Shown one piece after another: positions 26,693 through 34,496 of a stretch of DNA of 64,000 nt. Made by a program: the position numbers and the translations under genes. Source of the stretch: Eubacterium sp. MSJ-33 (lineage in GTDB: Bacteria; Bacillota; Clostridia; Lachnospirales; Lachnospiraceae). The notes under the pieces are model-generated. The model saw nothing but the letters and a program-made list of their open reading frames with translations. It had not been told where the DNA came from and ran no database searches. The stretch is from NCBI RefSeq assembly GCF_022174665.1, contig NZ_CP076562.1:2186525-2250524 (forward strand), written 5' to 3'. The first letter of the stretch is position 1, and each line of letters begins with the position of its first letter.

Positions 26693-27226
26693 ATGAATGT
26701 TATAGAGGCTATTCATTACAGACATAGTTACAGGGGGAAATATAAGGATATTCCCGTACCAAAGGAAGATTTAATAAAAATCATGCAAGCTGGTCTTGAT
26801 GCTCCGTCCGGATGCAACAAACAGACTACATCATTGATTGCTGTTGATAATCCTGACGTACTGAAGCAACTCCATAGTGTGATAGAACCACCTGTTGGAG
26901 AAACTGCTCCCGCTGCTATCTGCGTTTTGACACAGAGAGTCAATGCTTATCGGGATAAATGTTTCGCCGTGCAGGATTATTCCGCTGCGATTCAGAATAT
27001 GCTGCTTGCAATTGTGGAGCTTGGTTATCAAAGCTGTTGGTATGAAGGACATATTACCGATGATGACAAGATCTGTGATAAAATGGCACAGATACTAAAT
27101 GTGCCTGAAGACTATGAGTTGGTCTGTTTTTTGCCTATTGGTATAGCAGAAAGCAATCCGATATATCCCCAAAAGAAAGCATTTGAAGAAAGAGCGTGGT
27201 TTAATTCATACAATCAGAGCAACTGA
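26693..27226 (+). CDS. nitroreductase family protein
   Basis: FMN-dependent nitroreductase-like oxidoreductase of 177 aa. N-terminal RHSYRGKYKDIPV and the APSG motif for FMN are present, followed by ENLAL-type helices and GYQSCWYEG. Strong ribosome binding site AGGAGG. The C-terminal end (FNSYNQSN) may be altered, because directly after it begins a DUF296 fragment without its own start, as if a deletion had joined the two. Confidence 0.85.
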   Translation: MNVIEAIHYRHSYRGKYKDIPVPKEDLIKIMQAGLDAPSGCNKQTTSLIAVDNPDVLKQLHSVIEPPVGETAPAAICVLTQRVNAYRDKCFAVQDYSAAIQNMLLAIVELGYQSCWYEGHITDDDKICDKMAQILNVPEDYELVCFLPIGIAESNPIYPQKKAFEERAWFNSYNQSN

Positions 27227-27576
27227 AAGCAACTGCTATAAATGAGAATATAAAGCTTGCCAGTATCAATGCTCTTGGAGCTATCAATGATTTCACAATC
27301 GGAGTATATAAGACAGATGAGAAGAAATATTACTCAAACAGTTTTAAAGGATATTATGAAATTGTATCACTGACAGGTACGATCAATACAATGGATGGAG
27401 AATATTATGCGCATCTTCATATGAGTGTCGGAAATGAGAAAGGTGAAGCGTTTGGAGGGCATCTGAACAGAGCTGTCGTGAGTGCAACCTGTGAGATGGT
27501 AATTACGGTCATTGATGGAAAAGTTGACAGAGTTTATGATGAAGAAACAGGGCTTAATGTATTTAAGTTTGATTAG
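27205..27576 (+). pseudogene. 5'-truncated PPC/DUF296-domain gene
   Basis: An open frame without a usable start encodes most of a PPC (DUF296) domain: IKLASINALGAINDFTIG, EIVSLTGTINTMDGEYYAHLH and AFGGHLNRAVVSATCEM. About 20 N-terminal residues are missing and the frame runs into the end of the nitroreductase gene. The Gly-Gly-His core (GGHL) is intact. The in-frame ATG at 27391 is too far inside the domain to give a working protein. Confidence 0.75.
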
Positions 27577-27622
27577 AAGCGTTGAATACATGTGAAGAAT
27601 CGGGAGTTTCAGGAGGGAAATC

Positions 27623-27787
27623 ATGAGAAGCAAAGGTATTTTTATTTTAGCGATTACATGGATTGTTTTATCATTGTTTTGGTTCTGGGCAGAAAATATT
27701 GCAATAGGTATCATATGGCTATGTGCCGGAGTCATTGAACTATTTAGCGCGTTAGTGAGACGCAGCAAAGAGAAGAAAAGCAAGTAA
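27623..27787 (+). CDS. small membrane protein, 54 aa
   Basis: Short gene with a strong ribosome binding site (AGGAGGG). Product: MRSKG start, two hydrophobic helices (about 5-23 and 26-44), then a basic tail RRSKEKKSK. No family recognised. The stop at 27787 is followed at once by the recurring cassette-like motif. Confidence 0.65.
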   Translation: MRSKGIFILAITWIVLSLFWFWAENIAIGIIWLCAGVIELFSALVRRSKEKKSK

Positions 27788-27809
27788 ATTCTGGGTTATG
27801 AGGATAAAG
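27788..27809 (+). repeat. cassette-like intergenic motif, copy a
   Basis: ATTCTGGGTTATGAGG-type motif starting directly after a stop codon. It is followed by the first 33 bp of a GNAT gene identical to the start of the gene at 29651, cut off where the transposase element begins. Confidence 0.55.
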
Positions 27810-27842
27810 ATGAAAATTATAGAGATCACAGAAAATAAAAAC
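27810..27842 (+). pseudogene. 5' scrap of a GNAT acetyltransferase gene
   Basis: ATG plus about ten codons (MKIIEITENK) identical to the start of the gene at 29651. The copy ends at the left edge of transposase element copy 1. Confidence 0.75.
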
Positions 27843-27919
27843 GTCAAGCGTTTTTGAAAAAGTCCTTGACATGCTCAGCTCGCTTATGCTAGTCTACAAC
27901 CAAAGCATAAGTTTCATAT

Positions 27920-27940
27920 AGTAGCTGATAAGCGGCTACT
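27920..27940 (+). other. conserved leader hairpin of the element, copy 1
   Basis: AGTAGCT pairs with GGCTACT (last pair U-G). In copy 2 the arms are AGTAGCT/AGCTACT at 30303-30323 with a different loop sequence. The stem is kept while the loop changes, which suggests an RNA or DNA structure under selection. Confidence 0.55.
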
Positions 27941-28088
27941 TTCTACGAATAGTCAAATTATTTATTCTTGAACATTCATGCTTTTAAATTCAATTCATTA
28001 ATTTAAGATGCAGGGGTATTCAAGGAAGATAGTTTTGGACTATGTTTGCAGATGGATTTCTCCTGCGAAAGCCAAAGGAGGACGAAAT

Positions 28089-29057
28089 ATGGCAAACAGA
28101 GAGTACAAAAGTGACGTGTTTAGTATGTTGTTGGAGGACAGGGCGAGAGCGTTGGATGTCTACAATGCGATGGCAGGGACGGCATACACCGATCCGGAGA
28201 TTATCGAGATTCATACGCTGGAAAGCGGCGTATCACTGACCGTGCACAATGATGCATCGTTTGTGGTGAGCATGGATTCGGTTCTGAATATCTATGAGCA
28301 CCAGTCGACGTATAACCCGAACATGCCGCTTCGGGAACTGATTTATTTTGTGACGATCATCAAGAAGCTGGTTGAAAACAGATATCTGCTCAGTCACAAG
28401 CTGGTGAAGATACCGACGCCGAAGTTCGCAGTGTTCTACAATGGAGGCGAAACGAGGCCAGAGCGTGAAGTGCTGAGATTGTCTGATGCATATGAAAACC
28501 AGTCGGACGAACCGCAGTTAGAGCTGATGTGTACCGTGTATAATATCAATCCGGGAAACAATGAAGATTTGAAGAAGCGGAGTCAGACACTGCGGGAGTA
28601 TATGATATTTGTTGGATATGTAAATGAGAATCTTGCAAAAGCAAAAAAGGGCGAGAAGGATTATGAGACTGCAATCAGAGATGCAGTGAACCGCTGCATT
28701 GCAGAGGATATCCTGAAGGATTTTTTGCTGGAGCGCAGAGAGGATGTGCAGAAAAGTATGATGTTTGATCTGACATATGAAAAACAGATGGAGAACGCAA
28801 AGCGGGAATGGTATAACGATGGCGTGGAAGAAGGTCGTGCAGAGGGATATGCAAAAGGAGCGGTTCACCATTTAGCAGCTTCGGTTGTAAAAAAGGTACA
28901 AAAGGACAAAAATCTTGAACAAATTGCGGATGAACTTGAAGAATCTATTGAAACAATCCAGCCAATTTACGATATCGTGAAGAAACATGCACCAGAATAT
29001 GATGTAGATGCAATTACGGCAGAAGTGCTGGAAACACAGGAAAATGAAAAAGCATAA
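28089..29057 (+). CDS. PD-(D/E)XK nuclease family transposase (Rpn/PDDEXK-like), copy 1
   Basis: 322-aa protein of the putative transposase/recombination-promoting nuclease family common in Lachnospiraceae. The nuclease core is around residues 40-80 (Asp in SMDSVLNIYEHQS, with the Q-variant of the EXK motif). The C-terminal half is helical with a repeat-like YAKGA hinge. I start at ATG 28089 because AGGAGG precedes it and copy 2 starts at the same place; an extended frame from 28008 has no support. It carries four residues (RAEG) more than copy 2. Confidence 0.85.
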   Translation: MANREYKSDVFSMLLEDRARALDVYNAMAGTAYTDPEIIEIHTLESGVSLTVHNDASFVVSMDSVLNIYEHQSTYNPNMPLRELIYFVTIIKKLVENRYLLSHKLVKIPTPKFAVFYNGGETRPEREVLRLSDAYENQSDEPQLELMCTVYNINPGNNEDLKKRSQTLREYMIFVGYVNENLAKAKKGEKDYETAIRDAVNRCIAEDILKDFLLERREDVQKSMMFDLTYEKQMENAKREWYNDGVEEGRAEGYAKGAVHHLAASVVKKVQKDKNLEQIADELEESIETIQPIYDIVKKHAPEYDVDAITAEVLETQENEKA

Positions 29058-29074
29058 ATTGTTATGAGAGATTA

Positions 29075-29113
29075 AAAGCAGGATTGCTGATTGAAAGTCA
29101 ACTGTCCTGCTTT
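29075..29113 (+). terminator. terminator-like hairpin, element copy 1
   Basis: AAAGCAGGA/TCCTGCTTT, 9-bp stem with a 21-nt loop, just after the transposase stop. The same hairpin follows copy 2. Confidence 0.65.
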
Positions 29114-29184
29114 ACATATATAACAGGTTGTTGATTGGACGAAATTGTGTATGAGTAGAAAATTAGAATTTGAGGAGACGTTGA

Positions 29185-29622
29185 ATGGTTAGAGAAGTTT
29201 ATGAAAACGAGTTGAATAAGGTGCTAGAATTATATTTGCATTTGCACGAGGAAACAATTCCAGAAATGACAGAACATTTAAAAATGACTTGGCAGGCGAT
29301 TATGCAAGATAAAAACCATCATATAATTGTCAAAGAACTAAATGGGAAAATAGTTTCTTCTTGTGTTTGCGTGATAATTCCCAATTTGACAAGGAACATA
29401 AGACCATATGCGTTTATTGAAAATATGGTTACACATTCAGATTATCGCGGAAAAGGATATGCAACGGAGTGCTTAAATTATGCAAAACAAATAGCAGAGA
29501 ACACAAATTGTTATAAAATGATGCTACTTACAGGTTCAAAGAAAAAAGAAACATTGAACTTTTATGGTAATGCAGGGTATAACAGTACAGATAAAACAGC
29601 GTTTATTCAATGGCTTGAATAA
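29185..29622 (+). CDS. GNAT family N-acetyltransferase
   Basis: 145-aa acetyl-CoA dependent acetyltransferase. The acetyl-CoA loop is seen as YRGKGYATECL (about 93-103), and GNAGYNS is the C-terminal motif. Weak match to any specific substrate class. Start ATG 29185 after GAGGAG. Isolated between element copy 1 and a second GNAT; part of the single-gene accessory run. Confidence 0.85.
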   Translation: MVREVYENELNKVLELYLHLHEETIPEMTEHLKMTWQAIMQDKNHHIIVKELNGKIVSSCVCVIIPNLTRNIRPYAFIENMVTHSDYRGKGYATECLNYAKQIAENTNCYKMMLLTGSKKKETLNFYGNAGYNSTDKTAFIQWLE

Positions 29623-29625
29623 TAC

Positions 29626-29650
29626 AAACTTCCGGGTTATGAGGATAAAG
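29626..29650 (+). repeat. cassette-like intergenic motif, copy b
   Basis: AACTTCCGGGTTATGAGG-type motif 4 nt after the stop of the first GNAT and directly before the start of the second. Confidence 0.6.
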
Positions 29651-30094
29651 ATGAAAATTATAGAGATCACAGAAAATAAAAAACAATATCTTGATTTGCT
29701 CTTATTGGCAGATGAGCAGGAAAATATGATAGACCGCTATCTTAATAAAGGCAGAATGTATGTGCTAGATGATAATGGGATTAAATGTGAGTGCGTCGTT
29801 ACCAATGAAGGAAATGGAGTGCTTGAATTAAAGAACATTGCAACTGCTCCAGAATATCAAGGGAAAGGATATGCAAAAGCCCTGATTGATTTTATTGTTG
29901 AGAAATACGGAGAGCAATATGACATTCTGCAGGTAGGAACAGGTGATAGCCCACTTACAATACCATTTTATGAAAAATGTGGTTTTGTTCGTTCGCATAT
30001 CATCCCCAATTTTTTTACAGATAACTATGACCATCCAATATACGAAGATGGAGTACAATTGGTGGATATGGTATATTTGCAAAGACAGTTATAA
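29651..30094 (+). CDS. GNAT family N-acetyltransferase
   Basis: 147-aa acetyltransferase with acetyl-CoA loop PEYQGKGYAKALI (about 70-82) and YEKCGFVRSH near 115. I chose ATG 29651 (MKIIEITENK); the frame is open further upstream but overlaps the previous gene. There is no good Shine-Dalgarno in front; the recurring motif occupies that place. A 33-bp copy of this gene start lies at 27810. Confidence 0.85.
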   Translation: MKIIEITENKKQYLDLLLLADEQENMIDRYLNKGRMYVLDDNGIKCECVVTNEGNGVLELKNIATAPEYQGKGYAKALIDFIVEKYGEQYDILQVGTGDSPLTIPFYEKCGFVRSHIIPNFFTDNYDHPIYEDGVQLVDMVYLQRQL

Positions 30095-30240
30095 AGAAAC
30101 ATGTTCTAATAATCCGTTGATATTTTCAAATTGCGGTGGGTATACATATGCACATACTTATGTTGAGTACATTGAAACAACCTATGGCTGGAATGCTGTT
30201 TTGAACATCATACAAATCGGAAATTATGAAGCGTTTTTGA
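30095..30240 (+). pseudogene. gene fragment cut by element copy 2 (possible peptidase end)
   Basis: Frame encoding GGYTYAHTYVEYIETTYGWN and NIIQIGNYEAFLK, resembling the tail of a zinc-peptidase-like (peptidase MA-like) protein. It has no start and runs into the left end of element copy 2. The family call is weak. Confidence 0.35.
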
Positions 30241-30472
30241 AAAAGTCCTTGACATGCTCAGTTCGATTATGCTAGTCTACTACCAAAGCATAAGTTTCAT
30301 ATAGTAGCTCTTAAACAGCTACTTTCTGCGAATAGTCAAATTATTTATTCTTGAACATTCATGCTTTTAAATTCAATTCATTTAATTTAAGATGCAGGGG
30401 TATTCAAGGAAGATAGTTTAAGTCTATGTTTGCAGATGGATTTCTCCTGCGAAAGCCAAAGGAGGACGAAAT

Positions 30473-31429
30473 ATGGCAAACAGAGAGTACAAAAGTGACG
30501 TATTTAGTATGTTGTTGGAGGACAGAGCAAGAGCGTTGGATGTCTACAATGCGATGGCAGGGACGGCATACACCGATCCGGAGATTATCGAGATTCATAC
30601 GCTGGAAAGCGGCGTATCACTGACTGTGCACAACGATGCATCATTTGTTGTGAGCATGGATTCGGTTTTGAATATCTACGAGCACCAGTCGACGTATAAC
30701 CCGAACATGCCACTTCGGGAACTGATTTATTTTGTGACGATTATCAAGAAGCTGGTCGAAAACAGATATCTGCTCAGTCATAAGCTGGTGAAGATACCGA
30801 CACCGAAGTTCGCAGTGTTCTATAATGGAGACAAAACGAGACCAGAGCGTGAAGTGCTGAAATTGTCCGATGCATATGAAAACCAGTCGGATGAGCCGCA
30901 GTTAGAGCTGATGTGTACCGTATATAATATCAATCCGGGGAATAATGAGGATTTGAAGAAGCGGAGCCAGACACTGCGGGAGTATATGATATTTGTTGGA
31001 TATGTAAATGAGAATCTTGCAAAGGCAAAAAAGGGCGAGAAGGACTATGAGACTGCAATCAGAGATGCGGTGAACCGCTGTATTGCAGAAGATATCCTGA
31101 AGGAATTTTTGCTGGAACGTAGAGAGGATGTGCAGAAAATTATGATGTTTGATCTGACATACGAAAAGCAGATGGAGAATGCAAAGCGTGAATGGTATAA
31201 CGATGGTGTGGAAGAAGGATATGCCAAAGGAGCAGTTCATCATTTAGCAGCTTCGGTTGTAAAAAAGGTACAAAAGGACAAAAATCTTGAACAAATTGCA
31301 GATGAACTTGAAGAATCCGTTGAAACAATCCAGCCAATTTACGATATCGTGAAGAAACATGCACCAGAATATGATGTGGATGCAATTACCACGGAAGTGT
31401 TGGAAACACGGGAAAAAGAAAAAGCATAA
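30473..31429 (+). CDS. PD-(D/E)XK nuclease family transposase (Rpn/PDDEXK-like), copy 2
   Basis: 318-aa close paralogue of the product of 28089 (a handful of substitutions, four residues shorter near residue 255). Same start context AGGAGGACGAAATATG. The catalytic region YEHQS is unchanged, so both copies may be active. Third-position differences exceed amino-acid changes, which suggests the protein has been under selection since duplication. Confidence 0.85.
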   Translation: MANREYKSDVFSMLLEDRARALDVYNAMAGTAYTDPEIIEIHTLESGVSLTVHNDASFVVSMDSVLNIYEHQSTYNPNMPLRELIYFVTIIKKLVENRYLLSHKLVKIPTPKFAVFYNGDKTRPEREVLKLSDAYENQSDEPQLELMCTVYNINPGNNEDLKKRSQTLREYMIFVGYVNENLAKAKKGEKDYETAIRDAVNRCIAEDILKEFLLERREDVQKIMMFDLTYEKQMENAKREWYNDGVEEGYAKGAVHHLAASVVKKVQKDKNLEQIADELEESVETIQPIYDIVKKHAPEYDVDAITTEVLETREKEKA

Positions 31430-31445
31430 ATAGTTATGGGATAAG

Positions 31446-31483
31446 AAGCAGGATTGCTGATTAAAAGTCAACTGTCCTGCTTT
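31446..31483 (+). terminator. terminator-like hairpin, element copy 2
   Basis: AAGCAGGA/TCCTGCTT stem with a 21-nt loop and a short T run, as in copy 1. Confidence 0.6.
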
Positions 31484-31635
31484 CTGTATATAACAGGTTG
31501 TTGATTGCATTCTCGTGCATGACGGATTGGAAGAATATGTGTATGAGAGGAAAATCAGTGTTTGTCAAATTTTCTAAACAGTCTCATTGCATAGGAATGA
31601 CAAACAGACTATTCTTAAAGTAGGAGGTGGTAGAA

Positions 31636-31773
31636 ATGGCAAACGAAGATAAAAAGGATATGCCTAAAATTTAAATTATTACAGACCAGAAAAGCATTGA
31701 AAAATATGGTGGACGTAAAAATATACGGTACTATGTAAAGGACTATGAAAATTCTCTTTTTGTTTTGAAATAG
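31636..31773 (+). pseudogene. small broken gene of 45 codons
   Basis: A strong ribosome binding site (GGAGGTGG) precedes MANEDKKDMPKI, then an in-frame TAA at 31672, and the frame continues (IITDQKSIEKYGGRKN ... SLFVLK) to TAG at 31773. One nonsense change splits it. No family recognised. Upstream (31508-31635) I see only an inverted repeat GTTTGTCA/TGACAAAC at 31560/31598. Confidence 0.5.
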
Positions 31774-31775
31774 GT

Positions 31776-31796
31776 AACTTCCAGTTTAGAGAGAAC
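31776..31796 (+). repeat. cassette-like intergenic motif, copy g
   Basis: AACTTCCAGTTTAGAGAG, 2 nt after the stop of the broken 45-codon gene. Confidence 0.55.
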
Positions 31797-31860
31797 TTAG
31801 AAATGATTCGATTTTGTCCAAAGGATGAGATACAAAATACAATATAAGAATAAATAAAGA

Positions 31861-31899
31861 CGATTGGTCTTATGATAAGACTGGTCGCCTTTATTTTTT
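31861..31899 (+). terminator. rho-independent terminator
   Basis: 12-bp stem with several G-U pairs (CGATTGGTCTTA with TAAGACTGGTCG), loop TGA, then CCTTTATTTTTT. It insulates the ATPase gene promoter that follows. Confidence 0.7.
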
Positions 31900-31924
31900 C
31901 GGAGTTTGATATGAAAACATGGGA

Positions 31925-32038
31925 AATTAAAACTTAGTGAAAAAGTGCAGTAAGTTTTAATTACAATATTGATTTCACATAATAAGGATAGTATAATAAA
32001 ATTAAAATTTGCGAGAAAAGTGCAGTAAGTTTTAATTT
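31925..32038 (+). promoter_or_regulatory. promoter flanked by two palindromic operators
   Basis: Palindrome 1: AATTAAAACTTA (31925-31936), 14-bp middle, TAAGTTTTAATT (31951-31962), perfect 12-bp arms. Palindrome 2: AAATTAAAATTT (31999-32010) and AAGTTTTAATTT (32027-32038), one mismatch. Both middles contain GAAAAGTGCAG. Between them lies TTGATT (31969-31974), 17 bp, TATAAT (31992-31997). Palindrome 2 covers the likely start of transcription and touches the ribosome binding site. Confidence 0.75.
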
Positions 32039-32052
32039 GAGGAGGCAAATCT

Positions 32053-33342
32053 GTGGAAAAAATTATAAATAGAGATATCTATTTAAGTAGATTGATAGAC
32101 AAAAAGGAAAATGGTCTGATTAAGGTTATTACAGGAATCAGAAGGTGCGGAAAAAGCTATCTTCTGTTTTATTTGTTTCGTGACTATCTTATATCGAGTG
32201 GAGTAAAGGAAGAACAGATTATTTCCATTGCACTTGATGATGATATTTGTGAACAGTATCGTAATCCGGATGAATTATCAAAATACATCCGTTCAAAAAT
32301 TGTAAATAAAGAAATGTACTATATTCTTATAGATGAAGTGCAATATGCTATTACAAAAAAAGAACTTGAAAATCCGGAAGATGTTAAGCTATATAATGTT
32401 TTGAATGGATTGATGCGTCTTCGAAATGTGGATATTTATGTGACGGGAAGTAATTCAAAATTACTTTCTCAAGATGTAATGACGGCATTCAGGGGCAGAG
32501 GCGATCAAGTTCAGGTATTCCCGTTGTCATTTAAAGAATATTATGATTTTGTCGGTGGAGATAAATCGGAAGTGTATGAATTGTATGCTCTTTATGGGGG
32601 AATGCCGCAGCTTTTATCATTCAAACGTGATGAGGAAAAGGTTAAGTATCTGAAAAACTTGTTTTCGGAAGTATATTTCAAAGATATAAGTGAGCGATAT
32701 ATTGTAAAACTTCCCGATGTTTTGACTGAACTAACCGATGATTTGTGTTCTTCAGTAGGTTCACTTATAAATGCAAAGAAGATTGCCGATACATTGGAAA
32801 GTGTAAAAAACATTAAGGTGTCTACCAGTACAATCGCAAAATATTTGGAATATCTGATAGAGTCGTTTATGTTCAGCGAGGCAAAAAGATATGATGTAAA
32901 GGGTAAAAAGTATTTTGAGTATCCTTTGAAATATTATTGCACGGATGTAGGACTTCGTAATGCCAGGCTTAATTTTAGACAACAGGAAGAAACACACATA
33001 ATGGAAAATATCATTTATAATGAACTGATAATTCGTGGGTATTCTGTAGATGTTGGCGTTGTTGAAATTATTGAAAATGCTGAAGGCAAAAAAAGAAGAA
33101 AACAGTGTGAGATTGATTTTGTTGTAAATATGGGAGCAAGAAGATATTATATTCAGTCTGCATTATCCGTAAGTGATCCTGATAAGATGACAACTGAGTT
33201 AAGACCTTTGAAAAATACAAAAGATTTTTTCAAGAAGATTATTATATCAAAGTCAAATGCAAAACCATGGATAGATGAAGACGGTATTGTGCATATTGGA
33301 TTGTATGATTTTTTGTTAAATCAGAATTCCTTGGAACTGTAA
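32053..33342 (+). CDS. AAA_14-wHTH-DUF4143 ATPase, copy 1
   Basis: 429-aa ATP-binding protein. Walker A GIRRCGKS (28-35), Walker B YILIDEVQ (about 90-97), sensor TGSNS. A winged-helix-like segment follows (about 240-285, INAKKIADTL ... STIAKYLEYLI), then DUF4143, a PD-(D/E)XK-like fold. Here the nuclease motif reads CEIDF ... YYIQSAL, so the usual Lys is Gln. Start GTG 32053 with GAGGAGG upstream. The family is widespread but its role is not established; the HTH and the operator-rich promoter suggest autoregulation. Confidence 0.85.
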   Translation: MEKIINRDIYLSRLIDKKENGLIKVITGIRRCGKSYLLFYLFRDYLISSGVKEEQIISIALDDDICEQYRNPDELSKYIRSKIVNKEMYYILIDEVQYAITKKELENPEDVKLYNVLNGLMRLRNVDIYVTGSNSKLLSQDVMTAFRGRGDQVQVFPLSFKEYYDFVGGDKSEVYELYALYGGMPQLLSFKRDEEKVKYLKNLFSEVYFKDISERYIVKLPDVLTELTDDLCSSVGSLINAKKIADTLESVKNIKVSTSTIAKYLEYLIESFMFSEAKRYDVKGKKYFEYPLKYYCTDVGLRNARLNFRQQEETHIMENIIYNELIIRGYSVDVGVVEIIENAEGKKRRKQCEIDFVVNMGARRYYIQSALSVSDPDKMTTELRPLKNTKDFFKKIIISKSNAKPWIDEDGIVHIGLYDFLLNQNSLEL

Positions 33343-33381
33343 AGAAACAAATCGGAATTTTTATGTGTAAAGGAGAAACGA

Positions 33382-33900
33382 ATGAAATTACTTGTGATAG
33401 ATATACAAAAAGGAATAACAGATAGTAGACTTTTTAATTTTGAAGCGTTTATTGATGATACTATAAGAATTATAAAAGCAGCTAGAGATAATCAAATAGA
33501 GGTTATCTATTTTCAACATGATGATGGACCAGGAACGGGGTTTTCAATCGGTGATGAAGACTTCGAAATTGCAGAACAAGTGATTCCCAAGGAAGGGGAA
33601 AAGATATTTATAAAAAATATCAATAGTTGTTTTGGAAATAAAGATTTTACGGATTATGTTAAAGATGATAATACATTAATGATAGTGGGACTACAGACAA
33701 ACTTCTGTATAGATGCAACTGTGAAATCTGCTTTTGAGAGAGGATATAAAGTAATTGTTCCACAAGGGGCAAATTCAACATTTGATAACGACTATATGAC
33801 TGGAGAAGAAACATATAAATATTACAATGATATGATGTGGCCAAAGAGATTTGCTACATGTGTATCTGTTGATGAAGCAATTAAATTGATGGAAAGTTAA
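33382..33900 (+). CDS. isochorismatase-like cysteine hydrolase
   Basis: 172-aa member of the isochorismatase/nicotinamidase superfamily. The catalytic triad can be placed at Asp7 (VIDIQK), Lys78 (FIKN) and Cys109 (TNFCIDAT). Acts on an amide or vinyl ether that the sequence does not reveal. Ribosome binding site AAAGGAG, ATG 33382. Stand-alone gene in the accessory run. Confidence 0.85.
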   Translation: MKLLVIDIQKGITDSRLFNFEAFIDDTIRIIKAARDNQIEVIYFQHDDGPGTGFSIGDEDFEIAEQVIPKEGEKIFIKNINSCFGNKDFTDYVKDDNTLMIVGLQTNFCIDATVKSAFERGYKVIVPQGANSTFDNDYMTGEETYKYYNDMMWPKRFATCVSVDEAIKLMES

Positions 33901-33913
33901 ATCGATATTTGTG

Positions 33914-34360
33914 ATGGTAGATAATATGGAATGGTTTAATGTTTTTGGGCTGATTTTTATTGCAGTCATTATGATACCCAATGTTGTATTTGCGATTAAG
34001 TGCAAAGATGGATTTGATAATAAGTGGAACAATAAATATGTTGAGGTCACAGAACAAGTAGGGAGATTGGGTTGTTTCGGATTCATGATAATCAATATTC
34101 CGGGAACTTGGTTCGGGTGGTGGTCTGACGAAGCATTTGCACTATATCTGATTGTAGATACCATATTGGTAATGCTTTATTGTGCTATTTGGATTATATG
34201 TTTTAAGAAAAACAGCGTTTTCAGAGCATTAGCACTTTCTATTATTCCTTCAATGTTGTTCTTATTTAGTGGGATTATGAGTAGGTCAGTGCTATTGATT
34301 ATTGCATCAGTATTATTTGCACCAAGTCATATTATGATTTCATATAAAAATGTAAAATGA
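33914..34360 (+). CDS. small integral membrane protein of unknown function
   Basis: 148 aa with about four hydrophobic helices, including the first at about 5-25 (FNVFGLIFIAVIMIP) and others near 55-70, 78-98 and 105-140. No catalytic motif or family recognised. ATG 33914 preferred over GTG 33911. Probably a cassette-type accessory gene. Confidence 0.6.
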   Translation: MVDNMEWFNVFGLIFIAVIMIPNVVFAIKCKDGFDNKWNNKYVEVTEQVGRLGCFGFMIINIPGTWFGWWSDEAFALYLIVDTILVMLYCAIWIICFKKNSVFRALALSIIPSMLFLFSGIMSRSVLLIIASVLFAPSHIMISYKNVK

Positions 34361-34367
34361 TATTTAC

Positions 34368-34392
34368 AAATTCCAGCTTATGAGGATAAAAC
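34368..34392 (+). repeat. cassette-like intergenic motif, copy c
   Basis: AAATTCCAGCTTATGAGG-type motif, 7 nt after the stop of the membrane protein gene; it runs into a GNAT fragment. Confidence 0.6.
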
Positions 34393-34487
34393 TTAGAGAA
34401 TACAAAACGACTGACAATGAGCAATTGGAGCAATTATTTTATAATACGGTACACAGTGTAAATGCAAAAGATTATACAAAAGAATAG
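34380..34487 (+). pseudogene. GNAT acetyltransferase 5' fragment (35 codons)
   Basis: MRIKLREYKTTDNEQLEQLF and NTVHSVNAKDYTKE are the typical N-terminus of a GNAT enzyme; a TAG then ends it and the rest is missing. A second, more decayed copy of the same start lies at 38808. Confidence 0.7.
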
Positions 34488-34496
34488 GAAGTAGAT

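Larger units (their letters stand above)
27846..29137 (+). mobile_element. 1.29-kb PD-(D/E)XK transposase element, copy 1
   Basis: Shares sequence with copy 2 (30229-31507) from AAGCGTTTTTGAAAAAGTCC at the left to AACAGGTTGTTGATTG at the right. Contents in order: a TTGACA box, a conserved hairpin (27920-27940), a 150-bp leader, the transposase-like gene and a terminator hairpin. I see no terminal inverted repeats and no clear target-site duplication. Confidence 0.7.
30229..31507 (+). mobile_element. PD-(D/E)XK transposase element, copy 2
   Basis: About 95% like copy 1 over 1.28 kb, with the same left and right edges, leader hairpin (30303-30323), gene and terminator hairpin. It interrupts an unrelated gene fragment on the left. 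The two copies in the same orientation bracket two GNAT genes. Confidence 0.7.

Noticed and set aside
28008..28088. Longer N-terminus of transposase copy 1
   Set aside because: Copy 2 does not share an open extension with a start, and AGGAGG points to the ATG at 28089.
27846..31507. Terminal inverted repeats of the transposase element
   Set aside because: Both copies end in different sequences at left and right; I could not find matching inverted ends.
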